Shown piece after piece: positions 25,393-34,613 of a stretch of DNA of 64,000 nt; the first letter of the stretch is position 1, and the number at the start of each line of letters is the position of its first letter. The position numbers were made by a program, and so were the translations under genes. Below the pieces are notes generated by a model, which was given only the letters and a program-made list of their open reading frames with translations, was not told where the DNA came from and searched no databases. Source of the DNA: DATCMU01 sp036563245 (GTDB taxonomy: Bacteria; Pseudomonadota; Alphaproteobacteria; Rhizobiales; Devosiaceae); contig DATCMU010000038.1 of assembly GCA_036563245.1 (NCBI GenBank), positions 1 through 64,000 of the forward strand, read 5' to 3'.

Positions 25393-25641
25393 CTACTGGT
25401 CGAGCGGCTCGGTTCCGGTCGGCTTTCCGTCGCGCGACAGCGTGATCTTTTCGATCCGCGCCTCGGCGGTTGCAAGAAGCGTTTCGCAGCGCTTCTTCAG
25501 CGCTTCGCCCCGCTCATAAAGGGTAATGGACTCCGAAAGTGGCGCCTGGCCGCTCTCCAGTTTCTGGACGATCTTCTCGAGTTGCTCAAGAGCCGCCTCG
25601 AAGCTCAGTTCTGCAATATCCTTGTTGGGCTGCTCCGCCAC
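25393..25641 (-). CDS. xseB: exodeoxyribonuclease VII small subunit
   Basis: 82 residues from GTG 25641 with AAGGAG 6 bases upstream. The family core is present: LSFEAALEQLEKIVQKLES, then LSESITLYERGEALKKRCE, then LLATAEARIEKI. XseB wraps the catalytic XseA subunit; xseA is not in the window. It follows the deacetylase-family gene by 23 bp on the same strand, a neighbour pair common in rhizobia. Confidence 0.95.
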   Translation of the reverse strand: MAEQPNKDIAELSFEAALEQLEKIVQKLESGQAPLSESITLYERGEALKKRCETLLATAEARIEKITLSRDGKPTGTEPLDQ

Positions 25642-25664
25642 GGTCCGCTCCTTGGCTTGAAATG

Positions 25665-26612
25665 TCAGATGGCGTGATTGCCGAAAGTTCCGTTCAGCAT
25701 CATCCCCACATGCGCGGATACGCCGGACGATAGTCCGGCCATATCGTAGCCGCCTTCGAGTAGCGAAACCACCCGGCCTTCGCAACGCTTGTCGGCAATA
25801 TCCATGAGTTTGCCGGTGATCCAGGCGAAGTCGGCGGGCACCCAGTGCAGGTCGGCCAGCGGGTCGCGGTGGTCGGCATCGAAGCCGGCGGAAACAAGGA
25901 TGATGTCGGGTGCGAATTTGTCGACAGCGGGCAGGATCACGTCGCGATAGGCCTCGCGCATGGCCTGCCCGTCGGTGCCCGAAGCAAGTGGCGCGTTGAA
26001 GATATTGCCCACCCCGGTCTCGCTGGCCGCGCCGGTGCCCGGATAAAGGGGGTATTCGTGCGAGGAGGCATAAAGAACACTCGGATCGTCCTTGAAGATG
26101 TCCTGCGTGCCATTGCCGTGATGCACGTCGAAATCGACGATGGCGATCCGTTCCGCGCCATGAAGCCGTTGCGCCTGCCGCGCCACGATGGCGATTGTAT
26201 TGAACAGGCAAAAGCCCATCGGCCGGTCGATCTCTGCATGATGGCCGGGCGGACGCACGCCGCAAAAGGCATTGTCGGCCCGGCCCAGGATCACGGCTTC
26301 GAGCGCGATCAGGCCCGCGCCGATCGCTGTCGCCGCAGCATCGAGCGATCCGGGCGCGATGAAGGTGTCCTCGTCGATCCTGTTCAGCCCTTCGGCCGGC
26401 CTTAGCGCCTGCAGCCGCGACAGGTAGCCGGGGGCATGAACCAGGTCCGAAAGCGCCAGATCCCCTGTCTCGGCGCTTTCGCGGTCAAGCAGCATGAAGC
26501 GCTCGCGCATCAGCGCCTCGTCGACGGAAACCAGCCGAGCCGCGCATTCGGGGTGGCCCTCTGGCGTCTTGTGCAACCCGCCATTCGGCTGGGAAACATA
26601 CAATGTGGTCAT
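25665..26612 (-). CDS. histone deacetylase family protein (acetoin utilisation/polyamine deacetylase type)
   Basis: 315 residues with the full arginase/deacetylase active site: RPPGHHAEIDRPMGFCLFN (charge-relay His pair), IVDFDVHHGNGTQDIF (Zn Asp and His), and LVSAGFDADHRDPLADL (second Zn Asp). Length and motifs fit bacterial class II HDAC-like amidohydrolases; the substrate may be an acetylated polyamine, small molecule or protein. Upstream of xseB in a probable operon. Confidence 0.93.
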   Translation of the reverse strand: MTTLYVSQPNGGLHKTPEGHPECAARLVSVDEALMRERFMLLDRESAETGDLALSDLVHAPGYLSRLQALRPAEGLNRIDEDTFIAPGSLDAAATAIGAGLIALEAVILGRADNAFCGVRPPGHHAEIDRPMGFCLFNTIAIVARQAQRLHGAERIAIVDFDVHHGNGTQDIFKDDPSVLYASSHEYPLYPGTGAASETGVGNIFNAPLASGTDGQAMREAYRDVILPAVDKFAPDIILVSAGFDADHRDPLADLHWVPADFAWITGKLMDIADKRCEGRVVSLLEGGYDMAGLSSGVSAHVGMMLNGTFGNHAI

Positions 26613-26680
26613 CGGGTGGTCCGGATCCGCCGCATGAACGACTTCTTGACGCGGCTTGTGGCGCTTGTCAAACAGCGCCG

Positions 26681-27628
26681 ATGAAAACCGCGCACGACGA
26701 TCATCCGACCCTCGATCAAGCCGCCGAAATCCTGCGTGGTGGCGGCATTTGCGCCTTTCCCACCGAGACCGTCTACGGACTTGGCGCGGATGCCACCAAT
26801 TCCGATGCGGTGCTCGCCGTCTACGAGGCCAAGGGCAGGCCGCGCTTCAATCCGCTGATCGTGCACTGCGCCGACCGTGAGATGGCCGAGCGGCTGGTCA
26901 CGTTCCCCGCGGGCGCAGAGGCACTTGCCGCCTTGTGGCCGGGCCCCCTGACGCTGGTGCTGCCGCGGCGCGCGGACGCGGGGATATCCGATATCGTGAC
27001 GGCCGGGCTCGACACGCTGGCGGTTCGCATTCCCGCGCACCCGTTGGCGCAATCGCTGATCCGCGCTGTGGGGAGGCCGCTTGCCGCGCCTTCGGCCAAT
27101 CCTTCGGGCAAGCTCTCGCCCACCACGGCCGCGCAGGTACGCCGGGCTTTCGGGGGCCGCGTCCCGGTCCTCGACGGAGGTCCATGCCAGGCCGGGCTGG
27201 AATCTACCATTGTCGCCGTGGATGGCGAGCGCCTCGTGCAGCTTCGCGCAGGGGCGATGTCGCGGGAGGAAATTGCGTTCGCGGTCGGTCGTCCGGTCGA
27301 AGTTGCGCCCAAAGACGCCAATGTCGCGGCCCCCGGGATGCTCCGGAGCCACTATGCGCCTGCCGCCGATCTGCGACTTGATGCGGCCGAACCCCTGCCT
27401 GGTGAGGCCTATCTGGCATTCGGGCCGAGCGCTGTCGCCGAAGGCCCGCGTTGCCGCAATCTCTCGCCATCCGGCGATCTGCACGAGGCGGCCCGCAATC
27501 TGTTTTCCGCGCTGCACGAAATCGATGCGTCCGGCGTTGCCCGCATAGCGGTGGCGCCGATTCCCGATTCAGGGCTCGGAGAAGCAATCAACGATCGCTT
27601 GCGGAGGGCTGCCGCGCCGCGCGACTGA
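26681..27628 (+). CDS. L-threonylcarbamoyladenylate synthase (Sua5/YwlC type)
   Basis: 315 residues from ATG 26681. The YrdC domain (about 10-190) carries GICAFPTETVYGLGADATN, KGRPRFNPLIVH, LWPGPLTLVLP, AVRIPAHPLAQSLI and APSANPSGKLSPT. A linker (APGMLRSHYAPAADL) leads to the Sua5 C-terminal domain, so this is the long Sua5 form, not TsaC. It makes threonylcarbamoyl-AMP for the t6A37 modification of ANN-decoding tRNAs. It diverges from the deacetylase gene; its stop faces the unknown secreted protein gene. Confidence 0.95.
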   Translation: MKTAHDDHPTLDQAAEILRGGGICAFPTETVYGLGADATNSDAVLAVYEAKGRPRFNPLIVHCADREMAERLVTFPAGAEALAALWPGPLTLVLPRRADAGISDIVTAGLDTLAVRIPAHPLAQSLIRAVGRPLAAPSANPSGKLSPTTAAQVRRAFGGRVPVLDGGPCQAGLESTIVAVDGERLVQLRAGAMSREEIAFAVGRPVEVAPKDANVAAPGMLRSHYAPAADLRLDAAEPLPGEAYLAFGPSAVAEGPRCRNLSPSGDLHEAARNLFSALHEIDASGVARIAVAPIPDSGLGEAINDRLRRAAAPRD

Positions 27629-27640
27629 CCGGGGGGTCAG
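27625..27640. terminator. possible shared hairpin at two converging stop codons
   Basis: CTGACC (27625-27630), GGGG loop, GGTCAG (27635-27640). The 6-bp stem includes the Sua5 stop codon and overlaps the stop of the opposite-strand gene. There is no T run on either side, so termination is uncertain. Confidence 0.3.
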
Positions 27641-29850
27641 CTCATCGGTGGCGCCGTGGCTGTGATGTCGGCCTCGCCGCCACAGGTCGTTCCCGCGCTG
27701 ACCGAAATCGTGCTGTTCCGGTAGAGCGTGAACCAGTCCGGTCCCATCGGTCCCTGTTCGTCAAGCGGCGGTATCTGCGATGTGCGCCACATTTCGTGGG
27801 TCCAGCCAAACTCGAACTTGAGCGGCTGTTGCAGTACGAACGGAATGGTGATCGTTGTGCCCGGCTTTATGTTGACCGGAATCTCGGTGGCCTCGGCCCG
27901 GTAGAGACGGCCGGTGACGTCCTGCTCCTTGACCTCATAGGTATCCGAAGGCGTCGGGCCATAGGCCGTGGTCGCCTGCAGGTGCCTGGTGAATTCCAGC
28001 CCCGCGCCGACGCCGCACTTGTCGGGCCAGGGGTTGTTGGCGTCCGGCAAATGGAGTTCTCGGGTGACCTGAACGACAATCACCGGTGGCGTCGAAACAG
28101 AACCCGGCGCGGGTTCCACGATCACGCCCGCAGGCGCGCAAATCGCATGATCGGCGCCATAGGAATGCGCCTCGTCGTCGCTGACACCACATTCGGGCTG
28201 GCTGCTGGTCTGCTTGAGTTGGGCGGCGGCTTGCGAGAAGCCATCGCGCAGGACGGTGTCGCAGGGCCCCACACAGGGAACGCCGCTCTGGTCCTGGATG
28301 GTCTGTTCGGCAAGGTCCACCGCCGCATCCACGCCCTTGTCCACGAGTTGGTTGAAATTGGGAATGCTCGGGGGCAGGCCGAGCGCGGCCATGCCCGAGT
28401 TCACCGCGACTGTTGCAAGGGTCTGGCACGCATTGGAACCCATGCCCGCTGCACTCGCCATCGCCTGGCACTGCAGGCCGAACGGGGTGTAGTCCATCAC
28501 CACCTTGACCGCCAGGGCCTTGAGTTTGTTGTAGGTACTGGACGCCCAGTCCAGCGCGTCCGCCAGCCCGTGCGATACCAGATCGAAGAAATCGCCAACC
28601 GAGGTGATGGAACGGCCCTGTCCCTTGTAGGACGGTGGGCAGTAGCGGTGGCCCACCTGCCAGCCGGCCGCAAACGGACCGCTGCTCGATTTCACGACAA
28701 TACAGCCCCACAAATTTGGATCGAAGAACTGGGGCGGCGTGAACGAGACGATCTTGACCTTGAACAGATGTAGCGGCCGGGGCGGTTCGGGCAGGGTCAG
28801 CGGCGGGGAGGGCGGTTGTTTGTCCCGGTAATAGACGCGGATGACGTTGGATGACCATCCCACGATGCTGCCGCCTGGTGCTGACACCGGGATGACCCGG
28901 ACATAGAAGCTGCCCGGCGGTGCCCCGCCTGCGGCCGAACCGGCAAGTTGCCGGAAATCGGCAAGGACCGGGCCCTTGTCGTTGGGCAGATCCCCCTGCG
29001 CGATCAGCCCTGGCGGATCGAGATCGGCCTTCGTGCCGCCGGCGAAGTCGGGAAAGGGGGTTCCGGCGATCTGCCAGCGCACCCCGCCGGCCGCGGCGAT
29101 CTTCCTGACGTCCCAGCGGAACGCATAGAGCTGGTCCTTGGCCGTGGGATCGACCTCGAAATCGTTGGAAATCGGAAACTCCCCACTCTGCCGGAACAGG
29201 TACGCCCCCGCCGGCAAGTTGCGACCGGCGCGCAGCAGCAATGCAGGATCGAACAACTTGCCGGAAAACCGGGTCGGCAGGCCGCGCCGGATATTGTTCG
29301 CGACTGTCACGCTGCTACCCGATTGGGGCGCAGCGACAGCTCCGCCGCCTTCGGTTTGGCGCGCGGGTCTCGGCATTGGCGTCACGGTTTCCGGAGCGGC
29401 GACTGTCGGTTTGACGATTACAGGTGCGGGGACGGTGGTGAGGCGTTGCGAAGGCACCTTCAGGGGAGCGGGTGCCTCGGATGGCGGCGCGACACTCAGC
29501 GGGTGCAGGGTGAATGTCGGCTGGTCCGGATTTGTGCAGGTGATGGCGCGAAAGCCCGAGCAATTCGGGCCCCTGCACAGCCGGCCGTCGCCGAATACCA
29601 GCGTGGTCACACCGCTTCGCCCGATATTGGGCGCCAGGGAGAATGCGCTTGCCGCTGAAAAGCCGTTTTCCTTGCAGAACAGGTCGGCGGCGGGCTTCCC
29701 GCAATCGGCGGCGAAATGCGCGCACCAGTCCAGCCTCTGCCCACGAATCTCGGGCGCAACGAACGTCTTGCTGGCCGCCAGTACGGAAGTGCTCGGCAGC
29801 ATTGCCAGCACCAGGCCGAAAAGCACCGCTTTCAAGGCAGGCCGGACCAT
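27637..29850 (-). CDS. large secreted protein of unknown function with Cys-rich N-terminal domain
   Basis: 737 residues. A clear signal peptide (about 1-26, ending SVLAA) is followed by a compact domain with six Cys (43, 50, 59, 92, 97, 105), e.g. LDWCAHFAADCGKPAADLFC. Then comes a Pro-rich linker (about 112-185), beta-rich domains with GAYLFRQSGEFPI and YAFRWDVRKI, and a second Pro-rich break near 360. A helical segment near 455-560 contains ALGLPPSIPNFNQLVDKGVD, and the C-terminal beta region has several Cys. It is surely exported. The N-terminal Cys pattern and the LPPSIPNF motif recall modules I have seen in uncharacterised bacterial extracellular proteins, but I assign no function. It has no operon partner. 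Confidence 0.8.
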   Translation of the reverse strand: MVRPALKAVLFGLVLAMLPSTSVLAASKTFVAPEIRGQRLDWCAHFAADCGKPAADLFCKENGFSAASAFSLAPNIGRSGVTTLVFGDGRLCRGPNCSGFRAITCTNPDQPTFTLHPLSVAPPSEAPAPLKVPSQRLTTVPAPVIVKPTVAAPETVTPMPRPARQTEGGGAVAAPQSGSSVTVANNIRRGLPTRFSGKLFDPALLLRAGRNLPAGAYLFRQSGEFPISNDFEVDPTAKDQLYAFRWDVRKIAAAGGVRWQIAGTPFPDFAGGTKADLDPPGLIAQGDLPNDKGPVLADFRQLAGSAAGGAPPGSFYVRVIPVSAPGGSIVGWSSNVIRVYYRDKQPPSPPLTLPEPPRPLHLFKVKIVSFTPPQFFDPNLWGCIVVKSSSGPFAAGWQVGHRYCPPSYKGQGRSITSVGDFFDLVSHGLADALDWASSTYNKLKALAVKVVMDYTPFGLQCQAMASAAGMGSNACQTLATVAVNSGMAALGLPPSIPNFNQLVDKGVDAAVDLAEQTIQDQSGVPCVGPCDTVLRDGFSQAAAQLKQTSSQPECGVSDDEAHSYGADHAICAPAGVIVEPAPGSVSTPPVIVVQVTRELHLPDANNPWPDKCGVGAGLEFTRHLQATTAYGPTPSDTYEVKEQDVTGRLYRAEATEIPVNIKPGTTITIPFVLQQPLKFEFGWTHEMWRTSQIPPLDEQGPMGPDWFTLYRNSTISVSAGTTCGGEADITATAPPMS

Positions 29851-30060
29851 TTCGGTCCCCCGACCGGGTCGCTACAAAAAAATGCGCGGGCGACAGGAGC
29901 GTTTCCGGGTCCTGCGCCGTGCGCGCCAGTTCTGTGACCCTTCACATTGGGGACATAGTGCGAGTGCCAGGCATGGCCGTCAAGCTGATGGGTCTGATAG
30001 GTTGCTCTCGCCCGAATCGGGCACCGAAATCATCGAAATCTGAAACCGGCCAAGGCGATC

Positions 30061-31068
30061 ATGTCCCAGGTTCTCCCGCAAACGATGCGTTATATCGACC
30101 TACCTGAGCACGGTGGCCCCGAAGCGATGCGGATGGCGACCGGTCCGCTTCCTGCGACTGGTCCAGGCGATCTGCTCATTCGTGTGGAAGCAGCGGGGGT
30201 CAATCGTCCCGACGTATTGCAGCGTGCCGGAAAATACCCCCCGCCCCGGGACGCGAGCCCGATCCTTGGTCTGGAGGTTGCCGGGACTGTCGTTGCCAAG
30301 GGCAGGCAGGCCAACCGCTTCGAGATCGGGGATCGGGTGACGGCGCTCGCCAATGGCGGAGGCTATGCCCAGTTTTGCAGCGTGCCGGCCGGCCAGGCGC
30401 TCGCCTGGCCGAAGGGTTACGATGCCGTGCGTGCCGCGGCCCTGCCGGAGACCTTCTTTACCGTCTGGGCCAATCTGTTCGATCTCGGCCGTCTTGGCGC
30501 GGGCGAGACCGTGCTCGTTCATGGCGGCAGCAGCGGCATCGGCACCACCGCGATCCAGTTGGCGCGCCAGTTCGGCGCGCGCGTGTTCGCCACAGCCGGA
30601 TCGCCGGAGAAATGCGCGGCCTGCCGCGAACTCGGGGCGGAACTGGCAATCGACTACCGCGACGAGGACTTCGTTGAAGTGGTTCGCGCCTCGACGGATG
30701 GAAGGGGGGTCGACGTTGTGCTCGACATGGTGGGCGCGAGCTATTTCGCCCGCAATCTGTCGGCCCTGGCGAACGGCGGGCGCCTTGTCATCATCGCATT
30801 CCTCGGTGGAGCTGTGGCAAAGAGCGTCGACCTGACGCCGATCATGACGCGGCGGCTGACGGTGACCGGCTCAACGATGCGGCCACGAACCGCAGAGGAA
30901 AAGGCGCTTGTCGCCTCGCAATTGCAGGACAAGGTCTGGCCGCTGCTTGAAGCGGGCAGGTGCGCCCCGGTCATTGACAAGGTTTTCGATCTGCAGGACG
31001 TCGCCGAGGCGCACCGGCACATGGAGGCCGGCGCGCATATCGGCAAGATCGTATTGAAGCTCGACTGA
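30061..31068 (+). CDS. NAD(P)H-quinone oxidoreductase, zinc-independent MDR (PIG3 family)
   Basis: 335 residues. The GroES-like half has IRVEAAGVNRPDVLQRAGKY, the PIG3/TP53I3 signature. The Rossmann half has ETVLVHGGSSGIGTTAIQLA and FATAGSPEKCAACRELGA. There are no catalytic-zinc ligands, as expected for quinone oxidoreductases. Such enzymes reduce quinones with NADPH. AAGG precedes the ATG. It stands alone between the unknown secreted protein (divergent) and the dnaJ-like gene (convergent). Confidence 0.92.
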   Translation: MSQVLPQTMRYIDLPEHGGPEAMRMATGPLPATGPGDLLIRVEAAGVNRPDVLQRAGKYPPPRDASPILGLEVAGTVVAKGRQANRFEIGDRVTALANGGGYAQFCSVPAGQALAWPKGYDAVRAAALPETFFTVWANLFDLGRLGAGETVLVHGGSSGIGTTAIQLARQFGARVFATAGSPEKCAACRELGAELAIDYRDEDFVEVVRASTDGRGVDVVLDMVGASYFARNLSALANGGRLVIIAFLGGAVAKSVDLTPIMTRRLTVTGSTMRPRTAEEKALVASQLQDKVWPLLEAGRCAPVIDKVFDLQDVAEAHRHMEAGAHIGKIVLKLD

Positions 31069-31097
31069 AGCCGGATTGCCGCGCTGGCGCTGCCGGC

Positions 31098-32036
31098 TCA
31101 GTCGCGTACCTTGTAAGGTTTCTGGTCGCGCCAGAACCTCATCAGGCTCTCAAGGTCGGCGTCGCCGCCTTCCGGCAGCACGATCCGCAAACCCACATAG
31201 AGGTCGCCGGACCCGTGCAGGCCCTTGCCCTTGAGCCGCAGGGATTTTGACGTGTCGACGCCCGCCGGCAAGTTCAGTTCGACCGCCCCGTCCAGCGTGG
31301 GGACCCGGACCTTGGCGCCCAGAACCGCCTCGTAAAGCGTAATGGGTACATCGACCCGAAGATCGCCGCCATCGCGCCGGAACTGCTTGTGCGGCTTGAA
31401 GTGCACGGTGACGATGGCGTCGCCCGCCGCCCCACCCAGCGGAGAGGGCTGGCCCTGGCCCTTGAGCCTGATCTGTTGGCCGTCCTCGACCTTGTTGGGC
31501 AGTTTCACGTTGAGCGTCTTGCCGTTTGGCAACCGGACCGGAACCGATGCGCCCTGATGCGCGTCCTCGAGCGTGACGGCGAGGGTCAGGGCGACATCGG
31601 CGCCCTGCGGCGCGGATGTGCGTCGGCTCGCCCCGGCAAAAGGATCCCACGAGGCTCCGCCGCCAAAACCGCCTGCCCCGCCGCCGGCGCTACGCCGCCC
31701 GCCGCCCAGACCACTCATGAATTCCTTGAGGATGTCCTCGGGACTGAACGCGCCGGAATGTCCGCGCCCGCCACCCTCGCGCGCGCTGGCGAAATCGTAG
31801 CCGGCAAATTTCGGGTTACCTTCGGCATCGATCTCGCCGCGGTCGAATTGTCCGCGCTTGGTCTTGTCCGAAAGCAGATCATAGGCCGCGGTCGCCTCGG
31901 AAAACTTCGTCTGCGCCTGCGGATCGTCCTTGTTCTGGTCGGGATGGAATGCCTTGGCCAGCTTGCGATAGGCGGACTTGATTTCCTTCTCGCTCGCCGA
32001 CCGACCCACCCCAAGCACTACATATGGGTCGCGCAT
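31098..32036 (-). CDS. DnaJ-like co-chaperone (type II, CbpA-like)
   Basis: 312 residues from ATG 32036 (MRDPYVVLGVG). The N-terminal J domain carries YRKLAKAFHPDQNKDD, i.e. the HPD motif that stimulates DnaK. A Gly/Phe-rich stretch (about 95-130) follows, and then the C-terminal substrate-binding domains. The Cys-rich zinc domain of DnaJ is absent, so this is the CbpA/DjlA-type class. Divergent from pdxH across 133 bp. The same pair occurs next to fabI in rhizobia; here about 9 kb separates them. Confidence 0.92.
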   Translation of the reverse strand: MRDPYVVLGVGRSASEKEIKSAYRKLAKAFHPDQNKDDPQAQTKFSEATAAYDLLSDKTKRGQFDRGEIDAEGNPKFAGYDFASAREGGGRGHSGAFSPEDILKEFMSGLGGGRRSAGGGAGGFGGGASWDPFAGASRRTSAPQGADVALTLAVTLEDAHQGASVPVRLPNGKTLNVKLPNKVEDGQQIRLKGQGQPSPLGGAAGDAIVTVHFKPHKQFRRDGGDLRVDVPITLYEAVLGAKVRVPTLDGAVELNLPAGVDTSKSLRLKGKGLHGSGDLYVGLRIVLPEGGDADLESLMRFWRDQKPYKVRD

Positions 32037-32052
32037 TGACTGTACCAATTCT

Positions 32053-32079
32053 CAAGCTTCAGCTTGTGGCGGTTGCCAC
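32053..32079. promoter_or_regulatory. two small inverted repeats in the dnaJ-like/pdxH divergent region
   Basis: CAAGCT-TC-AGCTTG (32053-32066) lies 17 bases before the dnaJ-like start codon, and GTGGC-GGTT-GCCAC (32066-32079) adjoins it. They could be protein-binding sites or 5'-UTR hairpins. I cannot match them to a known operator. Confidence 0.3.
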
Positions 32080-32169
32080 GTTGCACCTTCATGCGCATAT
32101 ATGGCTATCGGTCTCTGGCTTGTCCAGCGCCCCACCAAGTCCGCCTTGCATCAGTCGAGTTGAACCCTC

Positions 32170-32808
32170 ATGCGTGCCATAGACCCCAACGTCGCCGATC
32201 GGCTGTTCGATGATAACGACAAGGAGCCAATCGATCCGTACCACGTGTTCGAGCTCTGGTACGCCGAGGCGGAGGAAAAAGAAGAAAACGATCCCAACGC
32301 CATGGCGTTGGCAACGGTTGACGCAAACGGCCTGCCCGATATCCGCATGGTGCTGATGAACGGCCGCGACGAGCGCGGTTTCGTATTCTTCACCAATTTC
32401 GAGAGCGCCAAGGGCGTACAGCTTGCCAACAATCCCAAAGCGGCGCTCAATTTTCACTGGAAATCGCTGCGGCGCCAGGTGCGGATCCGCGGTGCGGTGG
32501 AACCGGTTTCCGGGGACGAGGCCGATGCCTATTTCGCCACTCGCGCCCGCGATTCGCGTCTTGGCGCTCATGTCTCGCAACAATCCAGGCCGCTGCAAAG
32601 TCGCGCGGACCTGGTCTTCAAGGTCGAGGATCTGAGGAACAGGCTGAACGAAAAACCGGTTCCGCGTCCCTCGCACTGGTCCGGCTTCCGCGTGATACCC
32701 CAACAGATCGAATTCTGGAGCGATGGCGCGTTCCGGTTGCACGACCGCGTGCTGTTCAGCAGGAGCGGACCCAAGGGGGAATGGACGCGCCAACGCCTAT
32801 ATCCTTGA
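32170..32808 (+). CDS. pdxH: pyridoxamine 5'-phosphate oxidase
   Basis: 212 residues. FMN and PLP site motifs are complete: AMALATVDANGLPDIRMVLMNG, FVFFTNFESAKGVQLANNP, LNFHWKSLRRQVRIRGAVE, SRPLQSRADL-type segment, and the C-terminal PQQIEFWSDGAFRLHDRVLF followed by W-x-R-Q-R-L-Y-P. It makes pyridoxal 5'-phosphate in the cytoplasm. The DUF1499 gene begins 3 bp after its stop. Confidence 0.97.
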   Translation: MRAIDPNVADRLFDDNDKEPIDPYHVFELWYAEAEEKEENDPNAMALATVDANGLPDIRMVLMNGRDERGFVFFTNFESAKGVQLANNPKAALNFHWKSLRRQVRIRGAVEPVSGDEADAYFATRARDSRLGAHVSQQSRPLQSRADLVFKVEDLRNRLNEKPVPRPSHWSGFRVIPQQIEFWSDGAFRLHDRVLFSRSGPKGEWTRQRLYP

Positions 32809-32811
32809 GAC

Positions 32812-33591
32812 ATGCGGATCGTCATCAGGACATCGCGTTGGGCAAAGTGGGCGCAGCGTTTTGGCGTGCTCGCCTTTCCCATCGCAATTGGCGCGGTCTT
32901 CGCGCATCGCGCGCTCTTGCTGACGTCCGAACATTTCCTGTTCGTCGAAACAGGCGCGATGGCGCTGGGGGCGCTGGCGGTTCTGTTTGGCCTGGTGGCC
33001 ATGGTCAGGCTCTGGTTCACCGGCGACAGGGGTTGGCGCCGCGCAATCGCCGGGATCGTTTTGGGCGGGGTGTGTCTCTCGCCCCTTGCCTATGCAGCAG
33101 CGATGTCCACAGGCGCGCCCCGCATTGCCGATGTTTCAACCGATCTTGCGCGCCCGCCGGCATTGCTCTCCACGTTTCGCCCTCTATCGCTCGACACGGC
33201 AGAAACTGACGCGGTCGCCACCGCTTTCCCGACCCTGAAATCCCGCGACTATCGGCTGGACGCCAGTACCGTGTTCGAACTCGCCATGCGCCTGGTTCGG
33301 GCCCGTGGATGGCAGGTGAGGGTGCAACGCGCGCCCTTGGGCCCCGATGGCGAAGGACAGGTGAATGCTATCGCCATGACACTTGTGGGTTGGCGGGACG
33401 AGGTCGCCATTCGCGTATCCGGACATATGGACGGCACGGTCGTGGACATGCGTTCCGCCTCGCTGTTCGGGGAAGCGGACCTGGGCACGAATGGACGGCG
33501 TATCGAGGGCTTTCTTGCTGACCTTGATGCGGCCGTCGCCGCCCGTCTTGGCCTGCCTTCGGGCGATGCGCCGGCAGGCGAGGGGAACTGA
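32812..33591 (+). CDS. DUF1499 domain-containing membrane protein
   Basis: 259 residues. Three hydrophobic segments in the first 105 residues (about 16-32, 48-67, 77-97) form a membrane domain. It is followed by a DUF1499 domain with TAFPTLKSRDYRLDAS, FELAMRLVRARGWQV and VDMRSASLFGEADLGTNGRR, the typical DUF1499 end motif (R-S-x-S-x-x-G-x-x-D-x-G-x-N). The function is unknown. It follows pdxH so closely that cotranscription is likely. Confidence 0.85.
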   Translation: MRIVIRTSRWAKWAQRFGVLAFPIAIGAVFAHRALLLTSEHFLFVETGAMALGALAVLFGLVAMVRLWFTGDRGWRRAIAGIVLGGVCLSPLAYAAAMSTGAPRIADVSTDLARPPALLSTFRPLSLDTAETDAVATAFPTLKSRDYRLDASTVFELAMRLVRARGWQVRVQRAPLGPDGEGQVNAIAMTLVGWRDEVAIRVSGHMDGTVVDMRSASLFGEADLGTNGRRIEGFLADLDAAVAARLGLPSGDAPAGEGN

Positions 33592-33603
33592 GATCGCCTT
33601 CTG

Positions 33604-34524
33604 CTAGCGCACGGCCCGGATGCGAGGGCCCGATTCGGTCCACAGGCAATCGATGCGGCCGCGCGCCTCCAGATACTCCACATGCGCCAGTAGCGTCATC
33701 GCGGCCGCGCCCCTGAGATCCGGGGCCAGACCGGGATAAATCCGGTCGAGCAAGGGCCCAAGGGTCGTCGCGCCTTCGCGGGCCGCGGCCAGTATCTGGC
33801 CATCCCGCATCTCGCGGTGCGCCTTGAGCGCGCGCGCATAGGCCGGTCCGTCCGCGACCGGCCCGCCGTGGCCGGGCAGATAGACCCGATAGGGCAAGCC
33901 GGCCATGCGGTCGATGGATGCGTAATAATCCTTCATCGAACCGTCAGGGGGCGCGACCAGCGTAGTGTTCCAGCCCATCACATGGTCGCCGGTCAGCATG
34001 AATTCGCTTCCCTCCACCCCATAGCAAAGGTGGTTGGCACAGTGTCCAGGGGTGGCGATGGCGCGCAGGACCATCCCACCGAGTTCGATCGGCGCGCCAT
34101 CGACAAGGGTGAGGTCGGGCACAAGGTCCCAGTCGCACGAATCCTGCAAGGGGTTGATTTCCCGATCACGCAAGGGCCGCGACAGCCTGTGCACCCCGCC
34201 GAACCACAGGGGCGCGCCGGTTGCCTCGCGCAGTGCCGGCGTCAGGCGGCTATGGTCCTTGTGGGTGTGGGTCAGAAGAATTGCCGTTACGGGCCGGCCA
34301 TCAATAGCGCGGAGCAGGGCGTCGAGATGGCCCTTGTCGTCCGGCCCCGGATCGATCACCGCCAGGCTGTCGGTGCCCGCCAGGTAGGAATTGGTGCCGG
34401 TGAAGGTGTAGGGGCTGGCGTTTGGCGCGGTTATCCGCACGATTCCCGGCGCGACCGCCACCGCCTCGCCGGCCCGGGGCCGGAAGGTCTTGTCGAAGGC
34501 AAGCGGTTCGGGGTCAGCAGACAT
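33604..34524 (-). CDS. MBL-fold metallo-hydrolase (LACTB2/glyoxalase II-like)
   Basis: 306 residues with the metallo-beta-lactamase zinc motifs: LLTHTHKDHSRL (H-x-H-x-D-H), the third His in IATPGHCANHLCY, and the Asp in MLTGDHVMGWNT. The N-terminal VRITAPNASPYTFTGTNSYL and the C-terminal winged-helix-like part (LDRIYPGL, AMTLLAHVEYLEARG) match the LACTB2-like subgroup, several of which cut nucleic acid or hydrolyse thioesters. The substrate is not evident. It converges on the DUF1499 gene. Confidence 0.9.
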   Translation of the reverse strand: MSADPEPLAFDKTFRPRAGEAVAVAPGIVRITAPNASPYTFTGTNSYLAGTDSLAVIDPGPDDKGHLDALLRAIDGRPVTAILLTHTHKDHSRLTPALREATGAPLWFGGVHRLSRPLRDREINPLQDSCDWDLVPDLTLVDGAPIELGGMVLRAIATPGHCANHLCYGVEGSEFMLTGDHVMGWNTTLVAPPDGSMKDYYASIDRMAGLPYRVYLPGHGGPVADGPAYARALKAHREMRDGQILAAAREGATTLGPLLDRIYPGLAPDLRGAAAMTLLAHVEYLEARGRIDCLWTESGPRIRAVR

Positions 34525-34613
34525 CGTTGCAATGGCCGGAAGTAAATGCGCGCCGCGACCCTACACCGCCATGTGACCAGGGCAAAGCGCGCTTGAATTG
34601 CCCAGGAAACAGG

